NCBI RefSeq assembly: GCF_015207285.1
Contig: NZ_JADEXD010000018.1
Location: forward strand, 1-53,393
Origin: Tychonema sp. LEGE 07203
GTDB lineage: Bacteria > Cyanobacteriota > Cyanobacteriia > Cyanobacteriales > Microcoleaceae
DNA: 53,393 bases
Direction: 5' to 3'
This document shows, one piece after another, positions 44,319 to 52,573 of the stretch (within the stretch, counting starts at the first letter, position 1; each line of letters opens with the position of its first letter). Under the pieces are notes generated by a model. The model was not told the origin of the DNA. It made no database searches and saw only the letters and a list, made by a program, of their open reading frames with translations. The translations under genes were made by a program, and so were the position numbers.

Positions 44319-44349
44319 ACCGCTAAAGTACGATAACCCGATCGCAATT

Positions 44350-45105
44350 ATGAGCAAACTTCCACAAATCACTGCCTTTTTCTGGATAATGAAGATATGT
44401 GCAACCACTCTGGGGGAAACGGCAGGAGACCTTTTATCCATGACGTTAAACGTGGGCTATGCGGTTAGTTCGATGATATTGATTGGAATTTTTTTAGCTA
44501 CTCTTGTCTCTCAATTGATATCGAAAAGCTATAACCCATTGCTTTATTGGACTGTCATCCTTTCAACCAGCACAGCGGGTACAACGATCTCCGATTACAT
44601 GGATCGTACTTTAGGGCTGGGCTACGCTACAGGATCTGCGATTTTAATTACTATTCTCTTGGCTATTTTGGCGTTCTGGCGATTCAGTGTTGGGTCTCTA
44701 TCTGTTAATAATGTCAAAACACCTAAAATTGAGCTGCTTTATTGGACTGCAATTCTATTTTCAAATACTTTGGGTACTGCCTTGGGTGATTTCCTAGCCG
44801 ATACTTCTGGACTTGGATTTGCAGGAGGAGCGCTCCTAATTTCTAGTTTGCTTGCGCTGGTATTGGGAGCATATTATTATACTCAAATTTCGCCAGTCTT
44901 GTTGTTTTGGATTGCGTTCGTACTCACCCGACCGTTTGGTGCCACACTTGGGGATGTTATGACCAAATCACAGGAAAAAGGCGGTCTAAATTTTGGTACG
45001 GTAGGCTCATCTATAGTCCTGCTGTCAATACTTTTAGTCTGTATCGCCTTCACAACTTTCAATCAGAGAAAACTCATGGGGACTGTGCCTGCTAGCGATG
45101 AATAA
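44350..45105 (+). CDS. DUF347 (COG4705) membrane protein, second copy
   Basis: A 251-residue paralogue of the preceding gene with the same four-repeat build: FFWIMKICATTLGETAGDLLS, YWTVILSTSTAGTTISDYMD, YWTAILFSNTLGTALGDFLA and FWIAFVLTRPFGATLGDVMT. The acidic/glycine motifs are all kept, so both copies are probably functional, perhaps as a heterodimer. It has its own Box B at a spacing like that of the other three, indicating control separate from but parallel to the first copy. ATG 44350 is chosen because the longer frame starts within Box B. A hairpin at 45208-45245 ends the unit. Confidence 0.83.
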   Translation: MSKLPQITAFFWIMKICATTLGETAGDLLSMTLNVGYAVSSMILIGIFLATLVSQLISKSYNPLLYWTVILSTSTAGTTISDYMDRTLGLGYATGSAILITILLAILAFWRFSVGSLSVNNVKTPKIELLYWTAILFSNTLGTALGDFLADTSGLGFAGGALLISSLLALVLGAYYYTQISPVLLFWIAFVLTRPFGATLGDVMTKSQEKGGLNFGTVGSSIVLLSILLVCIAFTTFNQRKLMGTVPASDE

Positions 45106-45110
45106 AATTG

Positions 45111-45170
45111 GTTTGTAGTGAGGACTTTAGTCCTTATATTTTTAGGAAAACTTCAGTTTTCACTACAAAC
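45111..45170. repeat. 60-bp element with 11-bp inverted ends
   Basis: GTTTGTAGTGA (45111-45121) and TCACTACAAAC (45160-45170). The interior GGACTTTAGTCC is itself palindromic. Related to the hairpin at 35763 and the fragment near 14921. Confidence 0.75.
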
Positions 45171-45207
45171 ATCTGGTTAGCTAGGAACTAACCAAACATT
45201 ATATGAT

Positions 45208-45245
45208 AGGGTAGCTTGATTTTGATCGCAATCACAAGCTACCCT
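45208..45245. terminator. Hairpin between convergent genes
   Basis: AGGGTAGCTTG (45208-45218) pairs with CAAGCTACCCT (45235-45245) and is followed by TTGAT; probable bidirectional terminator for the DUF347 and PAP2 genes. Confidence 0.65.
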
Positions 45246-45276
45246 TTGATATTCGCTCGAATTGAGCAAAGCAATA

Positions 45277-45966
45277 CTAGACTTGTCTGGTTTGTAACCT
45301 CAGCATTGCGATGCAGAGCGTCAGCCAAAGATAGCCGATTCCGTAGCCACCAATGATATCTGTTGGCCAGTGTACTCCTATATACATCCGACTCAGGCCA
45401 ATAAGAGCGATCGTCAAAACAGCTAAAGTATATATTAATTTAGAAAACTTCGGAAAGTGAGCGGAAAGCAGGTAAGCTAGAAACCCATACATTACAAAAC
45501 TTCCTAAAGCGTGACCGCTCGGAAAACTAAAGGATGTTTCTGCAATTAAGCTCGGAAAAAGATGTGGACGAGGTTTAGTAAAAAACAACTTCAATCCAGT
45601 ATTTAGAATCAAGGCTCCCAAACAAGCAAGAGCAAAAAATTTAGCTTCCTCGCGGTGATGCTGCCACCAGAGAATTCCCAGCGTGACTGCCACAATCACT
45701 ATAACTACACGGGGATCAGCAAGCTGAGTAATTGTTAGCATCACAGCATCTAGACTCGGATTTGCATATCCGTGCAGCCAGTACAGCCAAGAAGTATCAA
45801 AAGCAAAAGCTTCTCGTTCTAAGATTTCTTCAAATAGCCACGCTAAAATAAAACTGATTACCAGACAACTGGTAAGTCCAACTACACCAATTGTCACAAT
45901 TAAAGTATTTAAGCGTGGGTTGATATGCTGCAACCAAAATTCATAGATTTTTCGTAACATAATCAA
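45277..45966 (-). CDS. PAP2-type membrane phosphatase
   Basis: Lipid or undecaprenyl-pyrophosphate-type phosphatase of 229 residues with six hydrophobic spans. The three-part phosphatase signature is complete: KLFFTKPRPH (KX6RP), FPSGH (PSGH) and SRMYIGVHWPTD (SRX5HX3D). The active site faces the periplasm in this family. It lies 92 bp downstream of the sensor kinase at 46059 on the same strand and could be its co-transcribed target. The substrate cannot be read from the sequence. Confidence 0.9.
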   Translation of the reverse strand: MIMLRKIYEFWLQHINPRLNTLIVTIGVVGLTSCLVISFILAWLFEEILEREAFAFDTSWLYWLHGYANPSLDAVMLTITQLADPRVVIVIVAVTLGILWWQHHREEAKFFALACLGALILNTGLKLFFTKPRPHLFPSLIAETSFSFPSGHALGSFVMYGFLAYLLSAHFPKFSKLIYTLAVLTIALIGLSRMYIGVHWPTDIIGGYGIGYLWLTLCIAMLRLQTRQV

Positions 45967-46058
45967 TCCAACTCAAGAAAATTCAAATCATGTACAAGTT
46001 ATATCACAATCTTTAAATAGTTTTTAACTTTTATAAAACATCAATAAAGCGATGTATT

Positions 46059-47306
46059 TTAACTTATTTTAAAAGAGTGATCTGGCAATTTTACGGTGAA
46101 ACAACTGCTAACTCCGAGCTTACTGGTGACGGTAATTGAGCCACCGTGATTTTGGGCAATGGTTTGGGCGATTGCTAATCCCAAACCAGAACCTCCATTC
46201 CAATAGGAACGAGATTCATCTGCTCGCCAAAACCGCTCAAAAATCAGCTTAATCTGCTCCGGTGCAATTCCCACACCCGTATCTCGCACGCTGACAATGC
46301 AATAGGAAACGAGACGGTTAGCTGTAATTTCTACTGTTCCTCCAGATGGCGTGTAGTGAAGTGCATTTTGAATCAAATTGGTGAACAGTCGCGTTAGTTG
46401 GTTTGAATCACCTACTAAATTAATATTTTCTGTTATCTGAAATTTTAAATTAATTTGTTTGAGTTCGGCGCGAGACTGATAAAGCTGAACTAAGTTATCC
46501 AAAACAACAGTTAAATTGACAGAATCTTTATTGATGCTTGCCACTTTATCGGTTCTTGCTAACAGCAGCAAATCTTCGGTTAGCTGCGTCATTTGATTCG
46601 CCGCACTAGCAATAGCCTGAAACTTTTCGGCATCTAACTCTCTCATCCCCTCTGGGTATTTTAATGCTACGGCTAGATTACTTTTGATCGCCATCAAGGG
46701 GCTACGAAATTCGTGAGAAGCATCGGCAGTAAACTGCTTTAAACTTTTAAAACTATCCTCAATTGGCTGCATCGCTAAACGAGTCAATATCACTCCGCCA
46801 ACACCGCTAAAAATCAAGGCTATAATAATTCCACTCCCTAGCCCTAAATTTAATTTATTTAAGGTTTCGTCAATTTCATCGAGGGATTGGCTTACTCTTA
46901 TATAGCCGATTATTTTACCACTTTCCCTCTCAATTACTGGCAAAGTAATTCCTTGAATTCGTTTTTTTTTTGTTGGCAATTCTACTGTATTGCTTAATGA
47001 TAATGGTATGGCAAGCACAAATTTTCCTTGCTGAAATATCGTATTTCCGTTATTGTCAAATAATTGTAAGCCTTGATTGTTATCAATCAGAGTTTGCACG
47101 TTAAAATCAGTATCAAATTTTATGCGTCCGTTTTCCCATTCTGTATTGGCAGATGCTCCTTCTCCTAAAACTGTCAGTTTGTCTGTTAGCTGGTGGGTGA
47201 GACTGCGAGCGAAGATTACTCTAACGCCAATTGCAAAAATACTTAATATTGATACCAGTACAAACAGGTAAGATAATAGCAAACGAGAACGTATTTTTTC
47301 AAACAT
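46059..47306 (-). CDS. OmpR-system sensor histidine kinase
   Basis: A 415-residue membrane kinase: TM1 ~11-31, periplasmic domain ~32-155, TM2 ~156-178, short linker without an obvious HAMP, HisKA with ADASHEFRSPL (H198) and HATPase with NALHYTP, DTGVGIAPEQI and GGSGLGLAI. Architecture is like CusS/CopS/RppB kinases of the metal-responsive type. The partner response regulator lies upstream at 47491; a 184-bp gap holds a CGCAGA repeat. The PAP2 gene follows. The signal is unknown, but the neighbouring PepSY and DUF347 genes suggest an envelope or metal cue. Confidence 0.9.
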   Translation of the reverse strand: MFEKIRSRLLLSYLFVLVSILSIFAIGVRVIFARSLTHQLTDKLTVLGEGASANTEWENGRIKFDTDFNVQTLIDNNQGLQLFDNNGNTIFQQGKFVLAIPLSLSNTVELPTKKKRIQGITLPVIERESGKIIGYIRVSQSLDEIDETLNKLNLGLGSGIIIALIFSGVGGVILTRLAMQPIEDSFKSLKQFTADASHEFRSPLMAIKSNLAVALKYPEGMRELDAEKFQAIASAANQMTQLTEDLLLLARTDKVASINKDSVNLTVVLDNLVQLYQSRAELKQINLKFQITENINLVGDSNQLTRLFTNLIQNALHYTPSGGTVEITANRLVSYCIVSVRDTGVGIAPEQIKLIFERFWRADESRSYWNGGSGLGLAIAQTIAQNHGGSITVTSKLGVSSCFTVKLPDHSFKIS

Positions 47307-47403
47307 AATTAGCAGAAAGAATTACCTATAAAAGTTGCAGATATTTTTGCGGATTTTCAATACTTTTGATATCGGACAAAATTGCATCAGTTGTCAATAA
47401 ATA

Positions 47404-47450
47404 AACCGCAGATTTCAGGCAAATAAACACAGATAAACGCAGATATTTTG
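47404..47450. repeat. CGCAGA repeat between response regulator and kinase
   Basis: AACCGCAGATTTCAGG...AACACAGATAAACGCAGATATT, the same family as insertion 4 of the oxoprolinase gene. It separates this two-component pair as similar repeats separate rppA and rppB. Confidence 0.65.
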
Positions 47451-47490
47451 AAGCAGTTGAAAGCACAATAGTGCTGTTGGTATAGGGTTG

Positions 47491-48168
47491 TTAGTGATGG
47501 CTGCTGAGTCGATAACCAATGCCGTAAACTGTTTCGATAAAGTTTTCGGAACTTCCGGCTGCTTTGAGTTTGCTACGCAAATTTGTGATGTGAGTTCTGA
47601 CTGTTCCTTCTCCTGAAGCTTTATCAAAATCCCATAATTTATCTAAGATTGCAGAGCGTGTTAAAACTTGAGTGGGACTTTTTAAGAAACATTCTAATAT
47701 CATATACTCTTTGGGAGTTAAAGATAAGTCGTTTCCTGCATAAGTAACGGTGCAGCTACTGGGATTGAGTTGCAAATCACCGTGGGTTAGAATCAGGGGT
47801 TTGGTTTCTGGAATTCTCCGAGATAAAGCTCTAATTCGGGCGGCTAATTCTTCTAATTCAAAGGGCTTAACTAAGTAGTCGTCAGCTCCTGCATCGAGTC
47901 CAATGACTCTATCTGAGGTGGTATCGCGTGCTGTCAGCATCAAGATGAGAACGTGAGAGCGATCGGCACGCAGGCGCTTGCACAGTGATATACCATCTAA
48001 TTTGGGCAGCATCAAATCTAACAAAATTAGGTCGTAATTAGCCGATCGCGCATATTCCCAACCCTCTAGCCCGTCAGTTGCTATATCTACGACGTGGTTT
48101 TGATGCCTTAAATCTTCTGCTAGAGGTTTTGCAATGCGATCGTCGTCTTCAATTAGCAAAATTTTCAT
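47491..48168 (-). CDS. OmpR-family response regulator
   Basis: A 225-residue regulator: receiver domain with acidic pocket IEDDD, phospho-acceptor D51 (LLDLMLPKLDG) and YLVKPFE; winged-helix effector with LTPKEYMILECFL, EGTVRTHITNLRSKL and ending NFIETVYGIGYRL. It is encoded ahead of its kinase (46059). It is the second OmpR-type regulator in the window and the natural candidate to bind Box B, whose 11-bp direct repeats suit this family. I see no Box B before its own gene. Confidence 0.92.
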   Translation of the reverse strand: MKILLIEDDDRIAKPLAEDLRHQNHVVDIATDGLEGWEYARSANYDLILLDLMLPKLDGISLCKRLRADRSHVLILMLTARDTTSDRVIGLDAGADDYLVKPFELEELAARIRALSRRIPETKPLILTHGDLQLNPSSCTVTYAGNDLSLTPKEYMILECFLKSPTQVLTRSAILDKLWDFDKASGEGTVRTHITNLRSKLKAAGSSENFIETVYGIGYRLSSHH

Positions 48169-48855
48169 TGGTTTGTGTCCAAAATGGTTTAGTTCTGGTT
48201 AAAGTTTACCTGTCGAGAGCATTGGGCGATTGAAAGAGACTGTTGGCGAATTTAAAAAGGGTGAAACTAAATATCTCAGAATCATGGTAAGAAAATTACG
48301 ATTTGGCGGAGGTAAAAAGAACCCAAAAATGAGAGACACGAGTCAAGCCAATCGGAATGTTGCGCCCAAATGTCCAGATTCTAGATAGATTCATCGCAGC
48401 AGCAGTCATTCCCTCGATCGTTCGGCTCTAAATGGGGAAAAAGTTTTACTGTTCGGATTTTACAGCATTTAGCTAAAGAGATTAATTTAATATGAGGTTG
48501 TCCCGTGCAGCTTGTTGGGGAAAAACTCGGTTTCTGAGATTGTTTGGATTGTTGGTGGCCGGAAACTGGGTTTTCAGATTGTTGGTGAACCCGCACCTAG
48601 GGAGAATTATTTTTACGGAGATTTTTTTAAGGGCGATCGAATGTCAGGTTTGTTTGATATTTCTTGACGCGATATTTTGTACGGGCTGGTTAACCAACCA
48701 CAATTGTTAAAAACTCACAATCTAATCAACCCGCCCCCAACCAACTGCGACTGACTGAGGGAGATTAGAGTTTACTAAGGGGGAAGGCAGAGTTTCGGCT
48801 GCTGATTGCTCTATAATTAGGGGTTGTATCAAAAAACGATAATCTGGAGGGCAAT
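48169..48855. other. 687-bp stretch without a credible gene
   Basis: Contains degenerate repeats only: AAAACTCGGTTTCTGAG...CCGGAAACTGGGTTTTC (a worn CCGGGTTT element, ~48523-48575), GGTGAACCCGCACCTAGG, and a GGGCGATCGA HIP-like site. A 72-codon frame at 48492-48710 is made of these repeats. Before rpmB there is a TATAAT (48812-48817), a possible -10 hexamer, with no clear -35. Confidence 0.55.
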
Positions 48856-49092
48856 ATGTCGCGGAAATGTCAGCTAACGGGGAAAAAGGCAAATAACGGT
48901 TTTGCGGTTTCTCACTCGCACCACCGCACTCACAAGTTGCAAGAAGCAAATTTGCAGTGGAAGCGGATTTGGTGGCCGCAGGAAAAGCGCTGGGTAAGGT
49001 TGCACCTTTCTACAAAGGCAATTAAAACCTTGCAACACAAGGGTTTGGAAATTATGGCTAAGGAAGCTGGAATTAACCTTTACAAGCTTTAA
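48856..49092 (+). CDS. rpmB: 50S ribosomal protein L28
   Basis: A 78-residue basic ribosomal protein: [22 protein letters not shown], then [23 protein letters not shown], the cyanobacterial L28 pattern. C5 is kept, but the usual zinc-binding partner cysteines of other L28 forms are absent, as is normal for this group. Strong ribosome site GGAGGG 8 bp before the ATG. Stand-alone gene with a terminator at 49242. Confidence 0.97.
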   Translation: MSRKCQLTGKKANNGFAVSHSHHRTHKLQEANLQWKRIWWPQEKRWVRLHLSTKAIKTLQHKGLEIMAKEAGINLYKL

Positions 49093-49126
49093 ATAACCTT
49101 GTTAATTGAGCTAATACCAATTTTTT

Positions 49127-49230
49127 ATGAAGCTGCATAGAATTCCGATCCTCCCAAAAGAGGGCGGGCACTCTTGGCACCGCCCCGCCGGAGGGGGATG
49201 CGAGGGGGCTCGGAATATGTGCAACTTCAT
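49127..49230. repeat. Imperfect inverted-repeat element after rpmB
   Basis: ATGAAGCTGCATAGAATTCCGA and TCGGAATATGTGCAACTTCAT form imperfect arms around a GC-rich centre (GGGCGGGCAC...CACCGCCCCGCC). Non-coding dispersed element. Confidence 0.6.
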
Positions 49231-49241
49231 GTTAAATTGAG

Positions 49242-49282
49242 CCAAGGGCGATCGTGTAAATTAAAAGTGCGATCGCCCTTGG
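49242..49282. terminator. Terminator between rpmB and the cyclase gene
   Basis: CCAAGGGCGATCG pairs perfectly with CGATCGCCCTTGG (13 bp, 15-base loop), followed by TTTTAG. It serves the convergent rpmB and cyclase genes. Confidence 0.8.
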
Positions 49283-49328
49283 TTTTAGAGAAAAACCTAG
49301 ATTAGAGCCCAACACGGTTAAGTTAGCA

Positions 49329-52300
49329 CTATTTATTGCCCGGATCTCTGCCGCCATCCCCCGCACCGTTGCGGCGCCGGGGAAACTTTGAGTCTAACTT
49401 AACCGTATTGGATGAAAGCAATTTTCGGCATTTCAATAAATAAGTAGTCATCTCGCCTTTGCCTTTAACTTCGATCGCGCCGCGACTTTCAAATACATAC
49501 TTTCCTCGCAATCGTTCATAAGTTGCAGAAGTGACTTGAATACAGCCGGGTAAGCCGTGGGATTCCATGCGGGAAGCGGTGTTAACGGTGTCTCCCCACA
49601 AATCGTAGATAAATTTTTTAATCCCGATGACTCCGGCGACAACTGGGCCGCTATTGATGCCGATTCTGATGCTAAAAACTTGATTGTTGGTATGGCTGAA
49701 ATCAATAATTGCCTGCTGCATATCGATGGCCATTTCTGCGATCGCCTCTGCATGATCGCTGCGGGGCACGGGCAACCCTCCTACTACCATATAAGCGTCA
49801 CCAATCGTCTTAATTTTTTCCAATCCGTGCTTTTGGGCTAGGCGATCGAAGGTAGAAAAAATGTCGTTAAGCAACGAAACCAATTCCGGCGGAGAAATTT
49901 GGGAACTAATTTGGGTAAAACCGACTATATCGGCAAACAATACTGTTACTTCAGTAAAAGTATCGGCGATGATGCTTTGGTCTTGTTTGAGTCTTTCGGC
50001 GATCGCTTGTGGCAAAACGTTGAGCAGGAGGCGATCGGATTTTTCTTGTTCTAAGCGCAAGGCTGCCTCAGCTTCTTTGCGAGTTGTGATATCTTCAACA
50101 GTACCTTCGTAATAAAGCAAATTTCCATGTATGTCGCAGACAGTATAAGAATTTTCTGCAATCCAAATTATACTGCCATCTTGACGGTAAACTTGAGATT
50201 CAAAATCCGATACTTTGCCGTTAATTTCCATTGAATGTATGACTTCGGCGCGCTGTTTTTTGTCTACATATAGCTGGCGGTTGATATCAGTTAAATTTGC
50301 CATCAACTCCTCGCAGGAACTGTAGCCGTAAATCCGAATCAAAGCAGGATTGACGCTAATATATTTCCCATCGGGAGTAGTTTGAAAGATGCCGACGATC
50401 GCATTTTCAAAAATGCTGCGGTATTTTGCCTCAGCTTGCCGCAGCGCTGCTTCAGCACGCTGGCGTTCCCGTGCTTCTACTGCGAAAGTTACAGAGTCTG
50501 TTAGAGAAACGGCGAAACTTTGTTCTTCAATAGTCCAATTGCGGGGCATTCCTACGTGTTCCAAACAGAAAACTCCTGCTATTTCTCCGCCTATTTGAAT
50601 CGGCGTGTCTAGCATGGAAGTGATGCCCAACGGAATTAGGTAATCTTCCACAAATTCTCTAGTTCTGAAATCTTTTTGCGCGTCAAAAGCCGCAATTGCT
50701 CGTTCTTCTTGAAGTGCTTTAAAATAGACAGGATAGTCTGCTTCTGCTAATTCCATACCCTTTGAGTGCTGCTTGGCGGTGCGATCGAACAAATCCAGGC
50801 ACTCCATCTTAGATTTAGGGCGATCGTACAACCAGACACTCGATCGTGCAACTTCCAGAGTACGGCTAGCAGTCTCAGTAATTTCTTCAAGTGCTTTGGT
50901 TAAGTCCCCTTGATTCAGCGCTTTATTTTTGGCTAAATCAATTAATGCCGATTTCTGTTTTTGTAGCTGAAGTTCGCTTTGTTTCAGGGCATTTGTCCGC
51001 TCTTCTACTCGTATTTCCAGCTTTTCATTCAGCTTTTGCAAGGCTATTTCGGCTTTTCGGCGATCGGTGATATCTGTGCCGATGCAGAGGATACCCTGGA
51101 GTTCTCCCGCTGCATCAAACAGCGGTTTATTTGCCCAAGATACCCAAATGCGAGATCCGTCACGCCGGATATTCTCATTTTCATAGTTAGTAAAGCGATC
51201 GGGATTTTGTAAAATTTCATTATAAACCGAATCCAAGTTATTCCCTTCGAGGTCGGTTTGGGGAATAATTGTTCCAACTGCATTTTTTCCAAGGATTTCT
51301 GCCTGATTGTAGCCAAACAATTTTTCGGCAAACTCATTAAAAAAAATAATTGTGCCGTTTGGTTCTAATTTGACAATAATACTGTTAGCATTCTCCACCA
51401 ACTCTCGATATTTAATTTCACTCTCTCGCAGAGAATTTTCGGCTGCTGCGCGTTCGGCTACCGTCGCTGCCAATAACAGCGAAGTAATCGTAACTACAGC
51501 CATAAAAGCTTGTAAAAATAGAATAGCCTGACTAATATTTTCTGCTTTGGCTATAAACGGGCCACCTCCATTAGAACTGCCTAAAATTGCGATACTTGAG
51601 ACAACTAACGATGCCAGAACAGCGGCCCGCTGACCGAATTGGAGCGCCGCCCAAATTATCAAAGGAAACGGCAAATATTCAAGGGGATATCGAGAAATAG
51701 AAGCGTCATTTTTCGATACAAATACCAGCCAGCTCACCCCAATTAATAAGAGCAACCATACTCCCCGCCAAATTAAATAATTTTTCGGAAGATGTGTTTG
51801 TAGTTTTAAACGATCGGCGGTTACTTGAGGACGAAAAAATATCAAGATTAAGGGAGTCAAAATCAAAACTCCCATTGCGTCACCCAACCACCAATTCCAC
51901 CGAAGCGACCAATATTCCGACCAATCTACTTTACCAGCAAAATATATGGAAAGCGCGCCGATAGTACAACTGATTTGAGTAGAAATTAGACCGCCAAACA
52001 AGATCAAATTAACTACATCTTTCAAACGTTCTAGAGAGGGACGAAACCCCAGCCACCGCAGCACATTTGCTGCAAAAACAGCTTGCAGAATAGCACCAAT
52101 GTTTCCTCCCAGCCAAACCGCAAATATCTGTTCAGTTGGGTTAACAAAATTGAGTAAAAATACACCTAAAACAATCGCAGGCCAGACCTTTCTGCCAAAC
52201 AATAAAAGTCCGGCTTGTGCAATTCCTGCGGGCGGCCACACCGAGGAAGCGAAGGGATTGACACCTTGAATTGCAAATGCTAGCCTCGCCCCCACGGCGT

Positions 52301-52388
52301 AAGCGATCGCAAGGACAGTTACTTGGGCTAAGTAGCGCCAAACTCGGGATTGAGGGAATCGAAGAAACTGACTTAGATTCAGATTCAT
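49329..52388 (-). CDS. MASE1-PAS-GAF-PAS class III adenylate cyclase
   Basis: Membrane-bound signalling enzyme of 1019 residues that would make cAMP. Residues ~1-310 are a MASE1-type sensor with eight or so spans (VTVLAIAYAVGARLAFAIQG...NPFASSVWPPAG). Then PAS/PAC ~325-450, a coiled coil, GAF ~495-650 (SSVWLYDRPKSKMECLDLFD), PAS/PAC ~665-790, and the cyclase domain ~825-1000. In the cyclase, VLFADIVGFT and IGDAYMVVGG supply the two metal Asp, Lys in EKIKTIGDAY and Asp in YDLWGDTVNTASRM fit ATP as substrate, and the Asn/Arg pair in TVNTASR is present. The last ~15 residues (RRRNGAGDGGRDPGNK) come from a GC-rich repeat. Single gene; signal unknown. Confidence 0.93.
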   Translation of the reverse strand: MNLNLSQFLRFPQSRVWRYLAQVTVLAIAYAVGARLAFAIQGVNPFASSVWPPAGIAQAGLLLFGRKVWPAIVLGVFLLNFVNPTEQIFAVWLGGNIGAILQAVFAANVLRWLGFRPSLERLKDVVNLILFGGLISTQISCTIGALSIYFAGKVDWSEYWSLRWNWWLGDAMGVLILTPLILIFFRPQVTADRLKLQTHLPKNYLIWRGVWLLLLIGVSWLVFVSKNDASISRYPLEYLPFPLIIWAALQFGQRAAVLASLVVSSIAILGSSNGGGPFIAKAENISQAILFLQAFMAVVTITSLLLAATVAERAAAENSLRESEIKYRELVENANSIIVKLEPNGTIIFFNEFAEKLFGYNQAEILGKNAVGTIIPQTDLEGNNLDSVYNEILQNPDRFTNYENENIRRDGSRIWVSWANKPLFDAAGELQGILCIGTDITDRRKAEIALQKLNEKLEIRVEERTNALKQSELQLQKQKSALIDLAKNKALNQGDLTKALEEITETASRTLEVARSSVWLYDRPKSKMECLDLFDRTAKQHSKGMELAEADYPVYFKALQEERAIAAFDAQKDFRTREFVEDYLIPLGITSMLDTPIQIGGEIAGVFCLEHVGMPRNWTIEEQSFAVSLTDSVTFAVEARERQRAEAALRQAEAKYRSIFENAIVGIFQTTPDGKYISVNPALIRIYGYSSCEELMANLTDINRQLYVDKKQRAEVIHSMEINGKVSDFESQVYRQDGSIIWIAENSYTVCDIHGNLLYYEGTVEDITTRKEAEAALRLEQEKSDRLLLNVLPQAIAERLKQDQSIIADTFTEVTVLFADIVGFTQISSQISPPELVSLLNDIFSTFDRLAQKHGLEKIKTIGDAYMVVGGLPVPRSDHAEAIAEMAIDMQQAIIDFSHTNNQVFSIRIGINSGPVVAGVIGIKKFIYDLWGDTVNTASRMESHGLPGCIQVTSATYERLRGKYVFESRGAIEVKGKGEMTTYLLKCRKLLSSNTVKLDSKFPRRRNGAGDGGRDPGNK

Positions 52389-52536
52389 ATCGCACCTTAT
52401 TACTCGTTAATTTATGGTGCAGGCTGTGCACCTTGCTAGCTGCACATTCAAAGCAAAGCTCAAAGCTATGCACTCATGATTTGATTGTTTTTTGACATAA
52501 AATTTAAACGCATAACAACTGATGTTTTGGGCTAAT

Positions 52537-52561
52537 GTAAGGTGCGCGGCGCGCACCTTAC
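52537..52561. terminator. GTAAGGTGCGC palindrome downstream of proS
   Basis: GTAAGGTGCGC (52537-52547) and GCGCACCTTAC (52551-52561) with a 3-base centre, 12 bp past the proS stop. Hairpin terminator candidate; no T run. The preceding TTTTTTGACATAAAATTTAAA also occurs near 21551 in similar form. Confidence 0.5.
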
Positions 52562-52573
52562 CGTTATAACAAC

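Noticed and set aside
48492-48710. 72-codon frame upstream of rpmB
   Set aside because: Built from worn CCGGGTTT and GGTGAACCCGC repeats; no coding character.
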